Shown: positions 36,594 through 46,020, counted from the first letter of the stretch. The stretch: DNA of 64,000 nt from Ancylobacter sp. Lp-2 (GCF_020523795.1 NZ_JAJALI010000005.1:62001-126000); one strand, 5' to 3'. Notes: generated by a model from the letters alone, not told the origin. Numbers and translations are program-made.

Positions 36594-36645
36594 GAATCCA
36601 CCCGCCGAGAATCCACCTACCAAGAATCCACGCGCCGGAATCCAC
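36594..36645. repeat. Four iteron-like repeats with a 15-bp period
   Basis: GAATCCAC occurs at 36594, 36609, 36624 and 36638, so the period is 15, 15 and 14 bases, and the linkers are alike (CCGCCGA, CTACCAA, GCGCCG, CTGCCCG). The array ends 23 bases before the ATG of the LysR gene at 36668. The pattern is that of direct-repeat binding sites rather than of coding sequence. A protein that binds it is not known. Confidence 0.75.
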
Positions 36646-36667
36646 CTGCCCGGCATCGGAGGCCACC

Positions 36668-37570
36668 ATGCGAATCGACGTGCTGGGACTTCAGGCCTTC
36701 GTCAGCATCGCCGAGCGGGGCAGCTTCCGCGCCGCCGCCTCGCATCTCAACCTGTCGCAGACCGCGCTCAGCCACCGCATCCGCAAGCTGGAGGAATCGC
36801 TGTCGCTGCAATTGCTGGTGCGCACCACGCGGCAGGTGACGCTGACCCCGGCCGGTACCGCCTTGCTGCCGCGGGCGCGAAAAGTGTTCGAGGAACTCGG
36901 CAGCACGCTGGAGGATCTGCGCAGCACCGCCCGCGAGGCGGAGGAGCGGGTGGTGATGGGCTGCCTGCCGACGGTGGCGATGCGCTGCATGCCGGAGGTG
37001 ATCGCCGCCTTCATCGCCCGCTACGGCGATGTCCAGGTCACCGTCCACGACAATTCGGTGCTGGAGATCGCCGACAAGGTGCAGTCGGGCGAGGCCGAAT
37101 TCGGCGTGACCATCATGTCGGCCAATCGCTGGGACCTCGAACTGAAGCCGATCGTCCAGGAACCCTTCGTCCTCGTCTGCCACCGCAGCATGCCGATGGC
37201 CGGCGCGTCCTCGATCAGCTGGGCCGAGCTCGACGGCGTGCCGCTGGTGCGCATCAGCTCGGAGACCGGCAACCGCATCCTCATCGATGACGCGCTCGGC
37301 GCGCGCAGCGAGACGCTGCTCTGGCGCTACGAGGTGCAGCGGGTGATCACCGCCGTCAGCCTGGTGCGTTCCGGCATCGGCTGCGCCGTGGTGCCGAAGC
37401 TGGCGCTCGACATCGTCCCGCGCGACGACATCGTGGCGATCCCGCTCCGCGCTCCCGCCGTGACCCGCACGCTCGGCATCGTGACCCGCAAGGGCCTGCC
37501 GCTGACCCCGGCGGCGCGCGACCTGCTCGAGCTGGTGATCGCGGCGCTGCATGAAAGCATCGCCGATTGA
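36668..37570 (+). CDS. LysR-family regulator of the aromatic acid operon
   Basis: A 300-residue LysR protein. The helix-turn-helix lies at about residues 10-66 (FVSIAERGSFRAAASHLNLSQ, HRIRKLEESL), followed by the usual effector domain with LDGVPLVRISS and the SLVRSGIGCAVVPKL block. GGAGG stands before the ATG. It is immediately upstream of, and in the same direction as, the Liv/gal operon, and a T-N11-A LysR box lies 19 bases past its stop codon, so it is the natural regulator of that operon; its inducer would be the aromatic acid or a ring-cleavage product. Confidence 0.93.
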   Translation: MRIDVLGLQAFVSIAERGSFRAAASHLNLSQTALSHRIRKLEESLSLQLLVRTTRQVTLTPAGTALLPRARKVFEELGSTLEDLRSTAREAEERVVMGCLPTVAMRCMPEVIAAFIARYGDVQVTVHDNSVLEIADKVQSGEAEFGVTIMSANRWDLELKPIVQEPFVLVCHRSMPMAGASSISWAELDGVPLVRISSETGNRILIDDALGARSETLLWRYEVQRVITAVSLVRSGIGCAVVPKLALDIVPRDDIVAIPLRAPAVTRTLGIVTRKGLPLTPAARDLLELVIAALHESIAD

Positions 37571-37588
37571 GAGCATCACCCAGCATGA

Positions 37589-37605
37589 GATGCATATCTT
37601 GCATC
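37589..37605 (+). promoter_or_regulatory. LysR box (T-N11-A) in front of the aromatic acid operon
   Basis: GATGCA (37589-37594), TATCT and TGCATC (37600-37605) form a 6-bp inverted repeat that contains the T-N11-A signature of LysR sites. It lies 250 bases upstream of the binding-protein ATG. An AT-rich stretch (AATAAT at about 37636) downstream could be the -10 box of the activated promoter. Confidence 0.6.
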
Positions 37606-37836
37606 AATCGCTGCAAAACTCTCATTTGATTCAGCAATAATTTCCTCGCACCTTGGCGGCAAGAAAATCGGGAGCTGTCCGCGCGGCCCGGGTGGACGTC
37701 GCCACAGGGCGACGCATCCCGGCCGGACGGAACCAGCCCGGCGGTCGACGTACCGCCACGGTCGACCGACCCCACGCCAACAAAACAGCCCGCCAAAACA
37801 ACAACACGCCAAAACCAACGCCCGAGGAAACGCATC

Positions 37837-39018
37837 ATGGCCATCAATCGCCGCGCCCTTCTGGCGAGCGCCGGATTGGCGTTCGCCGTCTCCCCCTTCG
37901 CCCACGCGGCGCTGGCGGACGACAATGTCGTGAAGATCGGGCTGATCGCCCCGATGACCGGCCCGTTCACCTCCACCGGCCGCATGCTGGAGGAGGGCGC
38001 GAAGCTCTACATGAAGCAGGCGGGCGACACCGTCGCCGGCAAGAAGATCGAGCTGATCGTGCGCGACGACACCGGCGTCGCCGACGTCACCAAGCGCATC
38101 GCCCAGGAAATGGTCGCCAATGACGGCGTCACCATCCTCACCGGCTTCGGCCTGACGCCGCTGGCACTGGCCGTCGCGCCGCTGGCGACCCAGGCCAAGG
38201 TGCCGGAGATCGTGATGATGGCGGCGACCTCGGTGGTGACCGAGCGCTCGCCCTTCATCGTCCGCCCGGCCTTCACCCAGGCGCAGACCACCGTGCCGCT
38301 GGCCGACTGGGCCTATAAGAACGGCATCCGCAAGGTGGTCAGCATCGTCGCCGACTACGCGCCGGGCCTCGATTCCGAAGCCGGCTTCAACAACCGCTTC
38401 AAGGCGGAGGGCGGCGAGGTGCTCGAAGCCATCCGCGTGCCGCTGAGCACGCGCGACTTCGCCCCCTTCCTGCAGCGCGCGGTCGACGCCAAGCCGGAGG
38501 CGCTGTTCGTGTTCGTGCCGACCGGCCTCGGCGCGGCGCTGATGAAGCAGTTCGTCGAGCGCGGCCTCGACAAGTCCGGCATCAAGGTGCTCGGCGAAGG
38601 CAGCGTCACCGAGGACGACATCATCACCCAGATGGACGATTCCGTCCTCGGCATGATCACCGCGCATCATTATTCGGCGGCTCACAAGAGCCCGGAGAAC
38701 GCCGCCTTCGTCGAGGCGTTCCGCAAGGCCTATGGCCACCGGCCCAACCACATCGCCGTGCACGCCTATGACGGCATGCGCCTCGTCTACGAGGCCCTGA
38801 AGAAGACCGGTGGCTCGACCAACGGCCAGCAGCTGGTCGATGCCATGAAGGGCCAGTCCTGGGAGAGCCCGCGCGGCCCGGTCACCATCGACCCCGCCAC
38901 CCGCGAGCCGATCCAGAACATCTATATCCGCCGCGTCGAGCGCGTGGATGGCGAGCTCTACAATGTCGAGTTCGCCACCATCCCCAACGTCAAGGACCCG
39001 TCCAAGGCCGGGCTCTGA
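37837..39018 (+). CDS. Branched-chain-amino-acid-type ABC transporter substrate-binding protein
   Basis: Periplasmic receptor of the LivJ/LivK (family 6) type, 393 residues, with a signal sequence to about residue 27 (AHAALADD). The mature protein starts with VKIGLIAPMTGPFTSTG, the standard opening of this family. In aromatic-acid operons such proteins bind benzoate-like ligands. The upstream 5' UTR is rich in short CGCCAAAAC and ACAACA repeats and lacks a strong palindrome. It is the first gene of the operon and precedes a TctC-type receptor, so two receptors share one transport system. Confidence 0.92.
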   Translation: MAINRRALLASAGLAFAVSPFAHAALADDNVVKIGLIAPMTGPFTSTGRMLEEGAKLYMKQAGDTVAGKKIELIVRDDTGVADVTKRIAQEMVANDGVTILTGFGLTPLALAVAPLATQAKVPEIVMMAATSVVTERSPFIVRPAFTQAQTTVPLADWAYKNGIRKVVSIVADYAPGLDSEAGFNNRFKAEGGEVLEAIRVPLSTRDFAPFLQRAVDAKPEALFVFVPTGLGAALMKQFVERGLDKSGIKVLGEGSVTEDDIITQMDDSVLGMITAHHYSAAHKSPENAAFVEAFRKAYGHRPNHIAVHAYDGMRLVYEALKKTGGSTNGQQLVDAMKGQSWESPRGPVTIDPATREPIQNIYIRRVERVDGELYNVEFATIPNVKDPSKAGL

Positions 39019-39041
39019 ACACGGAAACAGGGGAGGAAGCC

Positions 39042-40037
39042 ATGCTCAATCGACGCTCGCTCATCGCCGGCCTCGGTCTCGCCGGCGCCTGCGCACCGAC
39101 CATCCTGCGCGCACAGGCCGGATCCTCGCAGAACTGGCCCTCGCAGGTGGTGAAGATCGTGGTGCCGTTCACGCCCGGCGGCAGCACCGACGTGCTGGCC
39201 CGGCTGATTGCCGCCAAGATTGCCCCGGTCCTCGGCGGACCCGGCTTCATCGTCGACAACAAGCCGGGTGCCGGCGGCACCATCGCCGCCGCGCAGGTGG
39301 CGAAGGCGGCGCCGGACGGCCACACGCTGATGATGGGCCATATCGGCACGCTGGCCTTCAATCCGGCGCTGTATCCCGACCTGCCCTACGACCCGATCCG
39401 CGACTTCGAGCCGGTGGCGCTGGTTGCCTCGGTGCCGAACATCCTGGTGGTCAACCCGGAGGTGCCGGCCAAGGACTTCCAGGAATTCGTCGCCTATGCC
39501 AGGGCCAATCCCGGCAAGCTCAACTACAGCTCCGGCGGCCAGGGCAGCGCCGCCCACATCGCCGGCGCCTATCTCGCCTACAAGGCCGGCTTCGAGGCGG
39601 TGCACATTCCCTACAAGGGTACGGCGCCATCGGTGGTCGACCTCGTCGCCGGCGTCGTGCAGTTCACCCTCACCGGCGGGCCGGCGGTGCTGCCCTTCGC
39701 CAGCAAGGGCCAGCTCAGGGCGCTCGGCATCGCCAGCGCCGAGCGCGCCTCCTTCGCGCCGCAGCTGCCGACCATCGCCGAGAGCGGGCTGCCCGGCTTC
39801 GAGGCGGTGCAGTGGTACGGCATCGTCGCGCCGAAGGGCACGCCGCGCGACATCGTCGACCGGCTGAACCGCGCGATCAACGCCGAGCTCGCCACGCCCG
39901 AATTCGCCGCCGTGCTGGAAAGAGACGGCGCCGTCGCCACTCCCCGTTCGCCGGAGGCCTTCGGCGAACTGATCGCCTCGGAACTGCCGGTCTGGCGCGA
40001 GGTGATCACCCAGGCCCAGATCAAAGCCGGAGGTTGA
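39042..40037 (+). CDS. Bug-family (TctC) substrate-binding protein
   Basis: A second periplasmic receptor, 331 residues, with a signal sequence to about residue 28 and the family loops VPFTPGGSTDVLAR and NKPGAGGTIAAAQ. No tctA or tctB gene is near, so its permease partner is unknown; orphan Bug proteins often act as sensors or deliver ligand to distant Tct permeases. The gene stops two bases before the GTG of galD. Confidence 0.9.
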   Translation: MLNRRSLIAGLGLAGACAPTILRAQAGSSQNWPSQVVKIVVPFTPGGSTDVLARLIAAKIAPVLGGPGFIVDNKPGAGGTIAAAQVAKAAPDGHTLMMGHIGTLAFNPALYPDLPYDPIRDFEPVALVASVPNILVVNPEVPAKDFQEFVAYARANPGKLNYSSGGQGSAAHIAGAYLAYKAGFEAVHIPYKGTAPSVVDLVAGVVQFTLTGGPAVLPFASKGQLRALGIASAERASFAPQLPTIAESGLPGFEAVQWYGIVAPKGTPRDIVDRLNRAINAELATPEFAAVLERDGAVATPRSPEAFGELIASELPVWREVITQAQIKAGG

Positions 40038-40039
40038 CC

Positions 40040-41152
40040 GTGCAGAACCGCGTAAGGTGCATGCTGGTGAGGGGTGGAACCTCCAAGGGCGCCTATTTCC
40101 TCGCCTCCGAGCTGCCGCAGAAGCGCGAGGCCCGCGACGCCCTGCTGCTGGCGGTGATGGGCTCGCCGGACAAGCGGCAGATCGACGGGCTGGGCGGGGC
40201 GCATCCGCTCACCAGCAAGGTGGCGATCGTCTCGCCCTCCGCCGATCCGGACTGCGACGTCGACTTCCTGTTCGCGCAGGTCGGCGTCGACACGGCGAAC
40301 GTCGACACCACGCCGAATTGCGGCAACATCCTCGCCGGCGTCGGCCCGTTCGCCATCGCCCGCGGGCTGGTGACCGCCGAGGAGCCGGTGACGGTGGTGC
40401 GGGTCCGCACCCTCAACACCGGCACCATCGCCGACCTCAATGTCGAGATCGCCGATGGCGAGGCCCGCAGCGAGGGCACGGCACGCATTGACGGCGTGCC
40501 CGGCACCTCGGCGCCGATCCAGATCGGCTTCCGCGACACCGAGGGCTCGGTCTGCGGCACGCTGCTGCCGACCGGCAATGCGGTCGACGTGGTCGACGGC
40601 GTCGAGGTGACGCTGATCGACAACGGCATGCCGGTGATCGTGCTGCGCGCCGCCGATGTCGGGCGCACCGGCTATGAGAGCCGTGAGGCGCTCGACAAGG
40701 ACACCGAGCTGAAGGCGCGCATCGAGCGCATCCGGCTGGCCGCCGGGCCGCTGATGAATCTCGGCGACGTCTCCGGCAAGGTGGTGCCGAAGATCGCGCT
40801 GGTCGCCCCGCCGCAGGCCGGCGGCGCCATCTCGACGCGCAGCTTCATCCCGCATGAGTGCCACGCCTCGATCGGCGTGTTCGCCGCGCTCACCGTCGCC
40901 ACCGCCGCCGCCCTGCCCGGCTCGCCGGCCGCCTCGGTCGCTCAGCTGCCGCCGGGGCGCGAGAAATCGGTGTCGGTGGAGCATCCCACCGGCGAGTTCA
41001 CCGTGCACCTGACGGTCGGCGGCACGCCGGACCGCCCGGTGATCGAGCGCGGCGGCCTGCTGCGCACCGCCCGCATCCTGATGGACGGCTACGCCTATGT
41101 CCCGGCCCGCGCCGCCTCGGCATCGACCGAGGCGCTCCGCGCCGCCGAATGA
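40040..41152 (+). CDS. galD: 4-oxalomesaconate tautomerase, PrpF family
   Basis: Tautomerises 4-oxalomesaconate between keto and enol forms, a step of the gallate pathway. The 370-residue protein has the PrpF-family signatures MLVRGGTSKGAYF (8-20) and the conserved cysteine block NCGNILAGVGPFAI (about 95-108); a second copy of the fold follows. I place the start at GTG 40040, preceded by GGAGGTTGACC, so that it joins the operon within two bases of the TctC gene. PrpF/aconitate-isomerase relatives share these motifs, but the adjacent galB and galC make GalD the best name. Confidence 0.85.
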   Translation: MQNRVRCMLVRGGTSKGAYFLASELPQKREARDALLLAVMGSPDKRQIDGLGGAHPLTSKVAIVSPSADPDCDVDFLFAQVGVDTANVDTTPNCGNILAGVGPFAIARGLVTAEEPVTVVRVRTLNTGTIADLNVEIADGEARSEGTARIDGVPGTSAPIQIGFRDTEGSVCGTLLPTGNAVDVVDGVEVTLIDNGMPVIVLRAADVGRTGYESREALDKDTELKARIERIRLAAGPLMNLGDVSGKVVPKIALVAPPQAGGAISTRSFIPHECHASIGVFAALTVATAAALPGSPAASVAQLPPGREKSVSVEHPTGEFTVHLTVGGTPDRPVIERGGLLRTARILMDGYAYVPARAASASTEALRAAE

Positions 41153-41190
41153 TCGAAGCCGAGAGGCAAAACCGAAAGGACCAAGTTCGC

Positions 41191-41916
41191 ATGTCGAGCC
41201 TGCAGAAGACAGGTCTGGTCGTCACCGCGCATCCCGGCGACTTCGTATGGCGGACGGGTGGCGCGGTCGCGCTGCACGTCAAGCGCGGCTACAAGGTGAA
41301 GATCCTGTGCCTCTCCTATGGCGAGCGTGGCGAGAGCCAGTTCGCCTGGAAGAAGGCCGGGGTGAAGATGGAGGACGTCAAGGCGCAGCGCCGCGACGAG
41401 GCCGAGCGCGCCGCCGCCATCCTCGGCGCCGAGATCGAGTTCATGGACGCCGGCGACTACCCGCTGCGCACCACCGAGGCGATGCTGGAGCGCGCCGTCG
41501 ACATCTTCCACGAGCTGAACCCGAGCTTCGTGCTCACCCACTCGCTGCAGGACCCCTATAACGTCGACCATCCCGAGGCGACCCGCTTCGCCCAGGAGGC
41601 GCGCATTATCGCCCAGGCCGCCGGCCACAAGCCGGACCCGAACCGCCCCTATGCGGCGCCGCCGGTGTTCCTGTTCGAGCCGCACCAGCCGGAGCAGTGC
41701 AACTACAAGCCGACGCTGATCCTCAACATCGATGAAGTTTGGGAAGTGAAGCGCCGCGCCTTCGAGGTGCTCGCCGCCCAGCAGCATCTCTGGGAGTACT
41801 ACACCCGCGTCGCGCTCAATCGCGGCATGCAGGGCGGGCGCAATTCCGGCCGCTCCATGACCTATGGCGAGGCCTATCAGCGACTGTTCCCCGAAGCCGT
41901 GGAGATGCTGGCATGA
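41191..41916 (+). CDS. galB: 4-oxalomesaconate hydratase, PIG-L family
   Basis: Hydrates 4-oxalomesaconate to 4-carboxy-4-hydroxy-2-oxoadipate. The 241-residue protein has the PIG-L zinc-site motif, here AHPGD (13-17), in place of the AHPDD found in deacetylases, and the later histidines in [14 protein letters not shown]. This deviation of the motif is that of GalB-type hydratases. GAAAGGA lies ten bases upstream. Its stop overlaps the ATG of galC (ATGA). Substrate taken from the combination galD-galB-galC, which is characteristic of the gallate lower pathway. Confidence 0.85.
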   Translation: MSSLQKTGLVVTAHPGDFVWRTGGAVALHVKRGYKVKILCLSYGERGESQFAWKKAGVKMEDVKAQRRDEAERAAAILGAEIEFMDAGDYPLRTTEAMLERAVDIFHELNPSFVLTHSLQDPYNVDHPEATRFAQEARIIAQAAGHKPDPNRPYAAPPVFLFEPHQPEQCNYKPTLILNIDEVWEVKRRAFEVLAAQQHLWEYYTRVALNRGMQGGRNSGRSMTYGEAYQRLFPEAVEMLA

Positions 41917-42602
41917 AGCCCGTCGTCGTTCGTACCAACAAGCGGGCCGACGCCGCCGACATCGCCACGCTCGGCGAGCTCGGCGTCTCCACCACCCATG
42001 AGGCGTTCGGCCGGCTCGGCCTGATGAAGCCCTATCTGCGCCCGATCTATCCCGGCGCGCAGATCGCCGGCACCGCCGTGACCGTGCTCGCCCAGCCGGG
42101 CGACAACTGGATGCTGCACGTCGCCATCGAGCAGGTGAAGCCGGGCGACATCGTGGTGGTCGGCTGCACCGCCGACAACACCGACGGCATGTTCGGCGAC
42201 CTGCTCGCCACCTCGCTGAAAGCGCGCGGCGGCATCGGCCTCATCACCGATGCCGGGGTGCGCGACGTCAAGGTGCTGAAGGAGATGGGCTTCCCGGTCT
42301 GGGCCAAGGCGATCTCCGCCAAGGGCACGGTGAAGGCGACGCCGGGCAGCGTCAACGTGCCGGTGGTGTGCGGCGGCGTGCTGGTCAATCCCGGCGACGT
42401 GGTGGTGGCCGACGACGACGGCATCGTCGTGGTGCCGCGCCTGGAGGCCGCCGCGGTCGCTGCCGCCGCCCGCCAGCGCGAGGCCAATGAGGAGGAGAAG
42501 CGCCAGCGCCTCGCCTCCGGCGTGCTCGGCCTCGACATGTATGCGATGCGCGAGCCGCTCGCCAAGGCCGGCCTCGTCTATATCGACGACCCGGAAGGCT
42601 GA
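41913..42602 (+). CDS. galC: 4-carboxy-4-hydroxy-2-oxoadipate aldolase/oxaloacetate decarboxylase, RraA fold
   Basis: Cleaves 4-carboxy-4-hydroxy-2-oxoadipate to pyruvate and oxaloacetate. The 229-residue RraA-fold protein keeps the divalent-metal and substrate motif: glycine-rich [17 protein letters not shown] followed by DAGVRD with the essential Arg-Asp pair (near residues 122-123). It overlaps galB by four bases and lies six bases before the permease gene, so it is well embedded in the operon. Confidence 0.88.
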   Translation: MKPVVVRTNKRADAADIATLGELGVSTTHEAFGRLGLMKPYLRPIYPGAQIAGTAVTVLAQPGDNWMLHVAIEQVKPGDIVVVGCTADNTDGMFGDLLATSLKARGGIGLITDAGVRDVKVLKEMGFPVWAKAISAKGTVKATPGSVNVPVVCGGVLVNPGDVVVADDDGIVVVPRLEAAAVAAAARQREANEEEKRQRLASGVLGLDMYAMREPLAKAGLVYIDDPEG

Positions 42603-42607
42603 GCGCG

Positions 42608-43462
42608 ATGCTGACCATCCTCTTCGACGGCGTGGCCTACGGGATGCTGCTCTTCATCCTGGCGTCCGGCCTCGCCGTCACGCTGGGCCTGATGAACTTC
42701 GTGAACCTCGCTCACGGGTCCTTCGCCATGGCGGGAGGATACGTCACCGTGGTGCTGATGCAGCGCTACGGCATGGGCTTCCTGGCGACGCTGCCGGTCG
42801 CCTTCCTGGTGCCGGCGCTGATCGGCGCCGTGCTGGAGCGCACGCTCTACCGGCCGCTCTACGACAAGTCGCATCTCGACCAGGTGCTGTTCTCCATCGG
42901 CCTGGTGTTCATGTCGGTGGCGGCGGTCGACTACTTCATGGGCTCGCAGCAGCAGCTGGTGCATGTGCCGTCCTGGTTGCAGGGCCGGTTCGACGTCGCC
43001 GGCGTCGGCATCGGCCGCTACCGCAGCTTCGTCATCGCGGTGTGCATCGTCATCGCGGTGCTGCTGCAATTCGTGCTGACGCGCACCCGCTTCGGCAGCC
43101 AGTTGCGCGCGGCGGTGGACGACCAGCGGGTGGCGCGCGGGCTCGGCATTGAGGTCGGCACGCTGTTCACCCTCACCTTCGCCATCGGCTCCGGCCTGGC
43201 CGGCCTCGGCGGCGCGCTCGGCGCCGAGATGCTCGGCCTCGACCCGACCTTCCCGCTGAAGTTCATGATCTACTTCCTCATCGTGGTGACGGTCGGCGGC
43301 CGCGCCGGGCTGATCGGCCCCTTCCTCGCCGCGCTGCTGATCGGCGTCGCCGATGTGGCCGGCAAATATTACCTGCCGCAGGCCGGCGCCTTCATCATCT
43401 ATGCGGTGATGATCCTGGTGCTGCTGATCCGGCCGCAGGGCCTGTTCGCGGCGGCGCGATGA
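42608..43462 (+). CDS. Branched-chain-type ABC permease, LivH
   Basis: A 284-residue inner-membrane permease with about eight hydrophobic helices. The family opening LFDGVAYGMLLFILASGL and the EAA-like loop near AVDDQRVARGLG, with the FxIGSGLAGLGGALGA helix, are typical of LivH. It overlaps the LivM gene (ATGA). Together with livM, livG and livF it makes a complete importer, probably for the aromatic acid that galDBC degrade. Confidence 0.93.
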   Translation: MLTILFDGVAYGMLLFILASGLAVTLGLMNFVNLAHGSFAMAGGYVTVVLMQRYGMGFLATLPVAFLVPALIGAVLERTLYRPLYDKSHLDQVLFSIGLVFMSVAAVDYFMGSQQQLVHVPSWLQGRFDVAGVGIGRYRSFVIAVCIVIAVLLQFVLTRTRFGSQLRAAVDDQRVARGLGIEVGTLFTLTFAIGSGLAGLGGALGAEMLGLDPTFPLKFMIYFLIVVTVGGRAGLIGPFLAALLIGVADVAGKYYLPQAGAFIIYAVMILVLLIRPQGLFAAAR

Positions 43463-44562
43463 ACATGGCCAGCCCGACCACTCCCCTCCCCGCCGCCGGC
43501 ACGGCGGCAAACGCGGCAACCGCCGCCGGCACCGCGGCAAACGTCGCATCGCCCGCGACTGCCCCCGACACCGCCAGCCCGGCCCGCGCGCTCTTGCGCC
43601 GCCGCCGCGCCTGGAAGCCGGCCGAGTTCCTGTTCTGGGGCGCGGCGCTGCTGGCGCCGCTGGCGCTGCCGCGCTCCATGCTGCTGATGAACGAGATCGC
43701 CATCCTCGGCCTGTTCGCGCTGTCGCTCGATCTCATCCTCGGCTATGCCGGCATCGTCTCGCTCGGCCATGCCGCCTTCCTCGGCGTCGGCGCCTATGCC
43801 GCCGGCCTGTTCGCGCTCAATGTCAGCGCCGATCCGCTCGCCGGCCTCGTGGTGGCGATGCTTGCCGCCTCGGTGCTCGGCTTCCTGACGAGCTTCCTGG
43901 TGCTGCGCGGCACCGATCTCACCCGGCTGATGGTGACGCTCGGCGTGGCGCTGCTGCTGTTCGAGGCCGCCAATAGCTGGCGCTCGCTCACCGGCGGCGC
44001 CGACGGCCTGCAGGGCATCGCCATGGACCCGGTGCTCGGCCTGTTCGACTTCGACCTCAAGGGGCGCACCGCCTATTTCTACTCGCTGGCCGTGCTGTTC
44101 CTGCTGTTCCTGGCGGCGCGGCGGATGATGGGCTCGCCCTTCGGGCTGTCGCTGCGCGCCCTGCGCGACAACCGGCTGCGCGCCTCCGCCTCGGGGGTGG
44201 GGGTCAACGGCCGGCTGGTGCTGGTCTACACGCTCGCCGCCGCCTATGCCGGCGCCGCCGGGGGGCTGCTCGCCCAGACCACCCAGTTCGTCTCGCTCGA
44301 CGTGCTGGAGTTCCACCGCTCGGCCGACCTGATGCTGGTGCTGATCATCGGCGGCACCGGCTGGCTCTATGGCGGGCTGATCGGCGCCGTGCTGTTCGAG
44401 CTGTTCCAGGACGTCGTCTCCGCCGCCACGCCGCAATACTGGCAGTTCTGGGTCGGGCTATTGCTGGTGGTCTTCGTCTCCGGCGGCCGCGAGGCGGTAC
44501 ACAAGGCCGGCGCCGCGCTGCGCCAGCGGGTCGCCGCGCTGTTCGGAGGGCGCCGCCCATGA
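43459..44562 (+). CDS. Branched-chain-type ABC permease, LivM
   Basis: A 367-residue inner-membrane permease with about ten hydrophobic helices. The first 45 residues are unusual: an Ala/Thr/Asn-rich, hydrophilic repeat (AANAATAAGTAANVA) before the first helix. The LivM loop GYAGIVSLGHAAFLGVGAYAAG is intact. It overlaps livH by ATGA and the next ATPase gene in the same way. Confidence 0.92.
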   Translation: MNMASPTTPLPAAGTAANAATAAGTAANVASPATAPDTASPARALLRRRRAWKPAEFLFWGAALLAPLALPRSMLLMNEIAILGLFALSLDLILGYAGIVSLGHAAFLGVGAYAAGLFALNVSADPLAGLVVAMLAASVLGFLTSFLVLRGTDLTRLMVTLGVALLLFEAANSWRSLTGGADGLQGIAMDPVLGLFDFDLKGRTAYFYSLAVLFLLFLAARRMMGSPFGLSLRALRDNRLRASASGVGVNGRLVLVYTLAAAYAGAAGGLLAQTTQFVSLDVLEFHRSADLMLVLIIGGTGWLYGGLIGAVLFELFQDVVSAATPQYWQFWVGLLLVVFVSGGREAVHKAGAALRQRVAALFGGRRP

Positions 44563-45314
44563 ACGCCCCGGTTCTCGAGACCATCGGCCTCGTCAAGCGC
44601 TTCGGCGGGCTGCTGGCCACCAACAACGTGTCGTTCCGCCTCGAACGTGGCGCCCGCCATGCGCTGATCGGCCCGAACGGCGCCGGCAAGACCACCTTCG
44701 TCAACCAGTTGACCGGCGTGGTGAAACCCACGGAGGGACAGATCCGCCTCGAAGGGCGCGACATCACCGGCAGCCGGCCGGAGGCGCGGGTGCGGCTCGG
44801 CATGAGCCGCACCTTCCAGATCAACCAGCTATTCCGCACCATGACGCCGCTGGAGATGCTGCTCCTGGTGCTCGGCGAGCGCGAGGGACGCGGGCTCCGC
44901 TTCTGGAGCCGGCTCGACGCGCGCGGCGACCTCGTCGACGAGGCGGCGGCGATCGCCGCCCGCTTCCGCCTCGACGACGCGATCGACACCACCATCGCCA
45001 CCCTGTCCTATGGCAAGCAGCGCCAGCTGGAGATCGCCGCCGCCTTCGCCGCCCGCCCGCGGGTGCTGCTGCTCGACGAGCCGGCCGCCGGCGTGCCGGA
45101 GGCCGAGCGGCAGGACCTGCTCAACATCGTCGCCGACCTGCCCGAGGATGTCAGCGTGCTGCTGATCGAGCACGACATGGACCTCGTCTTCCGCTTCGCC
45201 ACCCGCATCACCGTGCTGGTGAACGGCACGGTGATCGCCGATGGCGAACCCGCCGCCATCGCCGCCGATCCGGCGGTGCGCGCGGCCTATCTCGGGGAGG
45301 GCGAGGATGCGTGA
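44559..45314 (+). CDS. Branched-chain-type ABC ATP-binding protein, LivG
   Basis: A 251-residue ATPase. Walker A GPNGAGKTT (about 38-46), signature LSYGKQRQLEIA, Walker B VLLLDEPAAG and switch His in LIEHDMDLV are present. It pairs with the LivF protein next to it, and its stop overlaps the livF ATG by eight bases. Confidence 0.95.
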   Translation: MNAPVLETIGLVKRFGGLLATNNVSFRLERGARHALIGPNGAGKTTFVNQLTGVVKPTEGQIRLEGRDITGSRPEARVRLGMSRTFQINQLFRTMTPLEMLLLVLGEREGRGLRFWSRLDARGDLVDEAAAIAARFRLDDAIDTTIATLSYGKQRQLEIAAAFAARPRVLLLDEPAAGVPEAERQDLLNIVADLPEDVSVLLIEHDMDLVFRFATRITVLVNGTVIADGEPAAIAADPAVRAAYLGEGEDA

Positions 45315-46020
45315 GATCCTCCATGTCGAAAAGCTCAGCGCCGGCTATGGCCAGGCCATGGTGCTGCACGATATCGGCTTCTCGCTCGGCGAGGGGCGCA
45401 GCCTCGCGCTGCTCGGGCGCAACGGCGTCGGCAAGACCACGCTGGTGAACAGCCTGATCGGCGTCACCCGCCGCACCGCCGGCACGATCCGGCTCGGCGG
45501 CGCCGACGTCACCGGCTTCGGCCCGGAGAAGCGGGCGCGCGCCGGCATCGGCTGGGTGCCGCAGGAGCGCAACATCTTCCGTTCGCTCACCGTGCTGGAG
45601 AACCTCACCGCCGTCGCCCGGCCCGGCCCGTGGACGCCGGCGCGAGTGTTCACCATGTTCCCGCGGCTCGGCGAGCGGCGCGGCAATATGGGTGACCAGC
45701 TGTCCGGCGGCGAGCAGCAGATGCTCGCCATCGGCCGCGCTCTGGTGCTCAACCCCAAGCTGCTGCTGCTCGACGAGCCGACCGAGGGGCTGGCGCCGAT
45801 CATCGTCGAGGAGCTCTTGAAGGCGCTGCGCGACATCTTCCGCGCCGAGGGGCTGGCGGCCATCATCGTCGAGCAGCACGCCCGCAAGATCCTGAAGATC
45901 ACCGACGACGCGCTGATCCTCGAACGCGGGCGGGTGGTGCACAGGGCGGCAAGCGCCGCGCTGGTCGAGGACGCCGACACGCTGCAGGGCTTCCTCGGCG
46001 TGGCGCGCGCGGCGGCATAA
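45307..46020 (+). CDS. Branched-chain-type ABC ATP-binding protein, LivF
   Basis: A 237-residue ATPase of LivF type. Walker A GRNGVGKTT (about 36-44), Q-loop VPQERNIF, signature LSGGEQQMLAIGRAL and Walker B LLLLDEPTEGLAP are intact. GGGGAGGGCGAGG stands directly before the ATG. It closes the transporter gene set and is followed by 47 bases with a GGCGGG/CCCGCC hairpin (46026-46044). Confidence 0.95.
   Translation: MREILHVEKLSAGYGQAMVLHDIGFSLGEGRSLALLGRNGVGKTTLVNSLIGVTRRTAGTIRLGGADVTGFGPEKRARAGIGWVPQERNIFRSLTVLENLTAVARPGPWTPARVFTMFPRLGERRGNMGDQLSGGEQQMLAIGRALVLNPKLLLLDEPTEGLAPIIVEELLKALRDIFRAEGLAAIIVEQHARKILKITDDALILERGRVVHRAASAALVEDADTLQGFLGVARAAA

Noticed and set aside
36594-36645. Possible CRISPR array
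   Set aside because: Repeats are 8 bases with 15-base period and no unique spacers of 30 bases; no cas genes.
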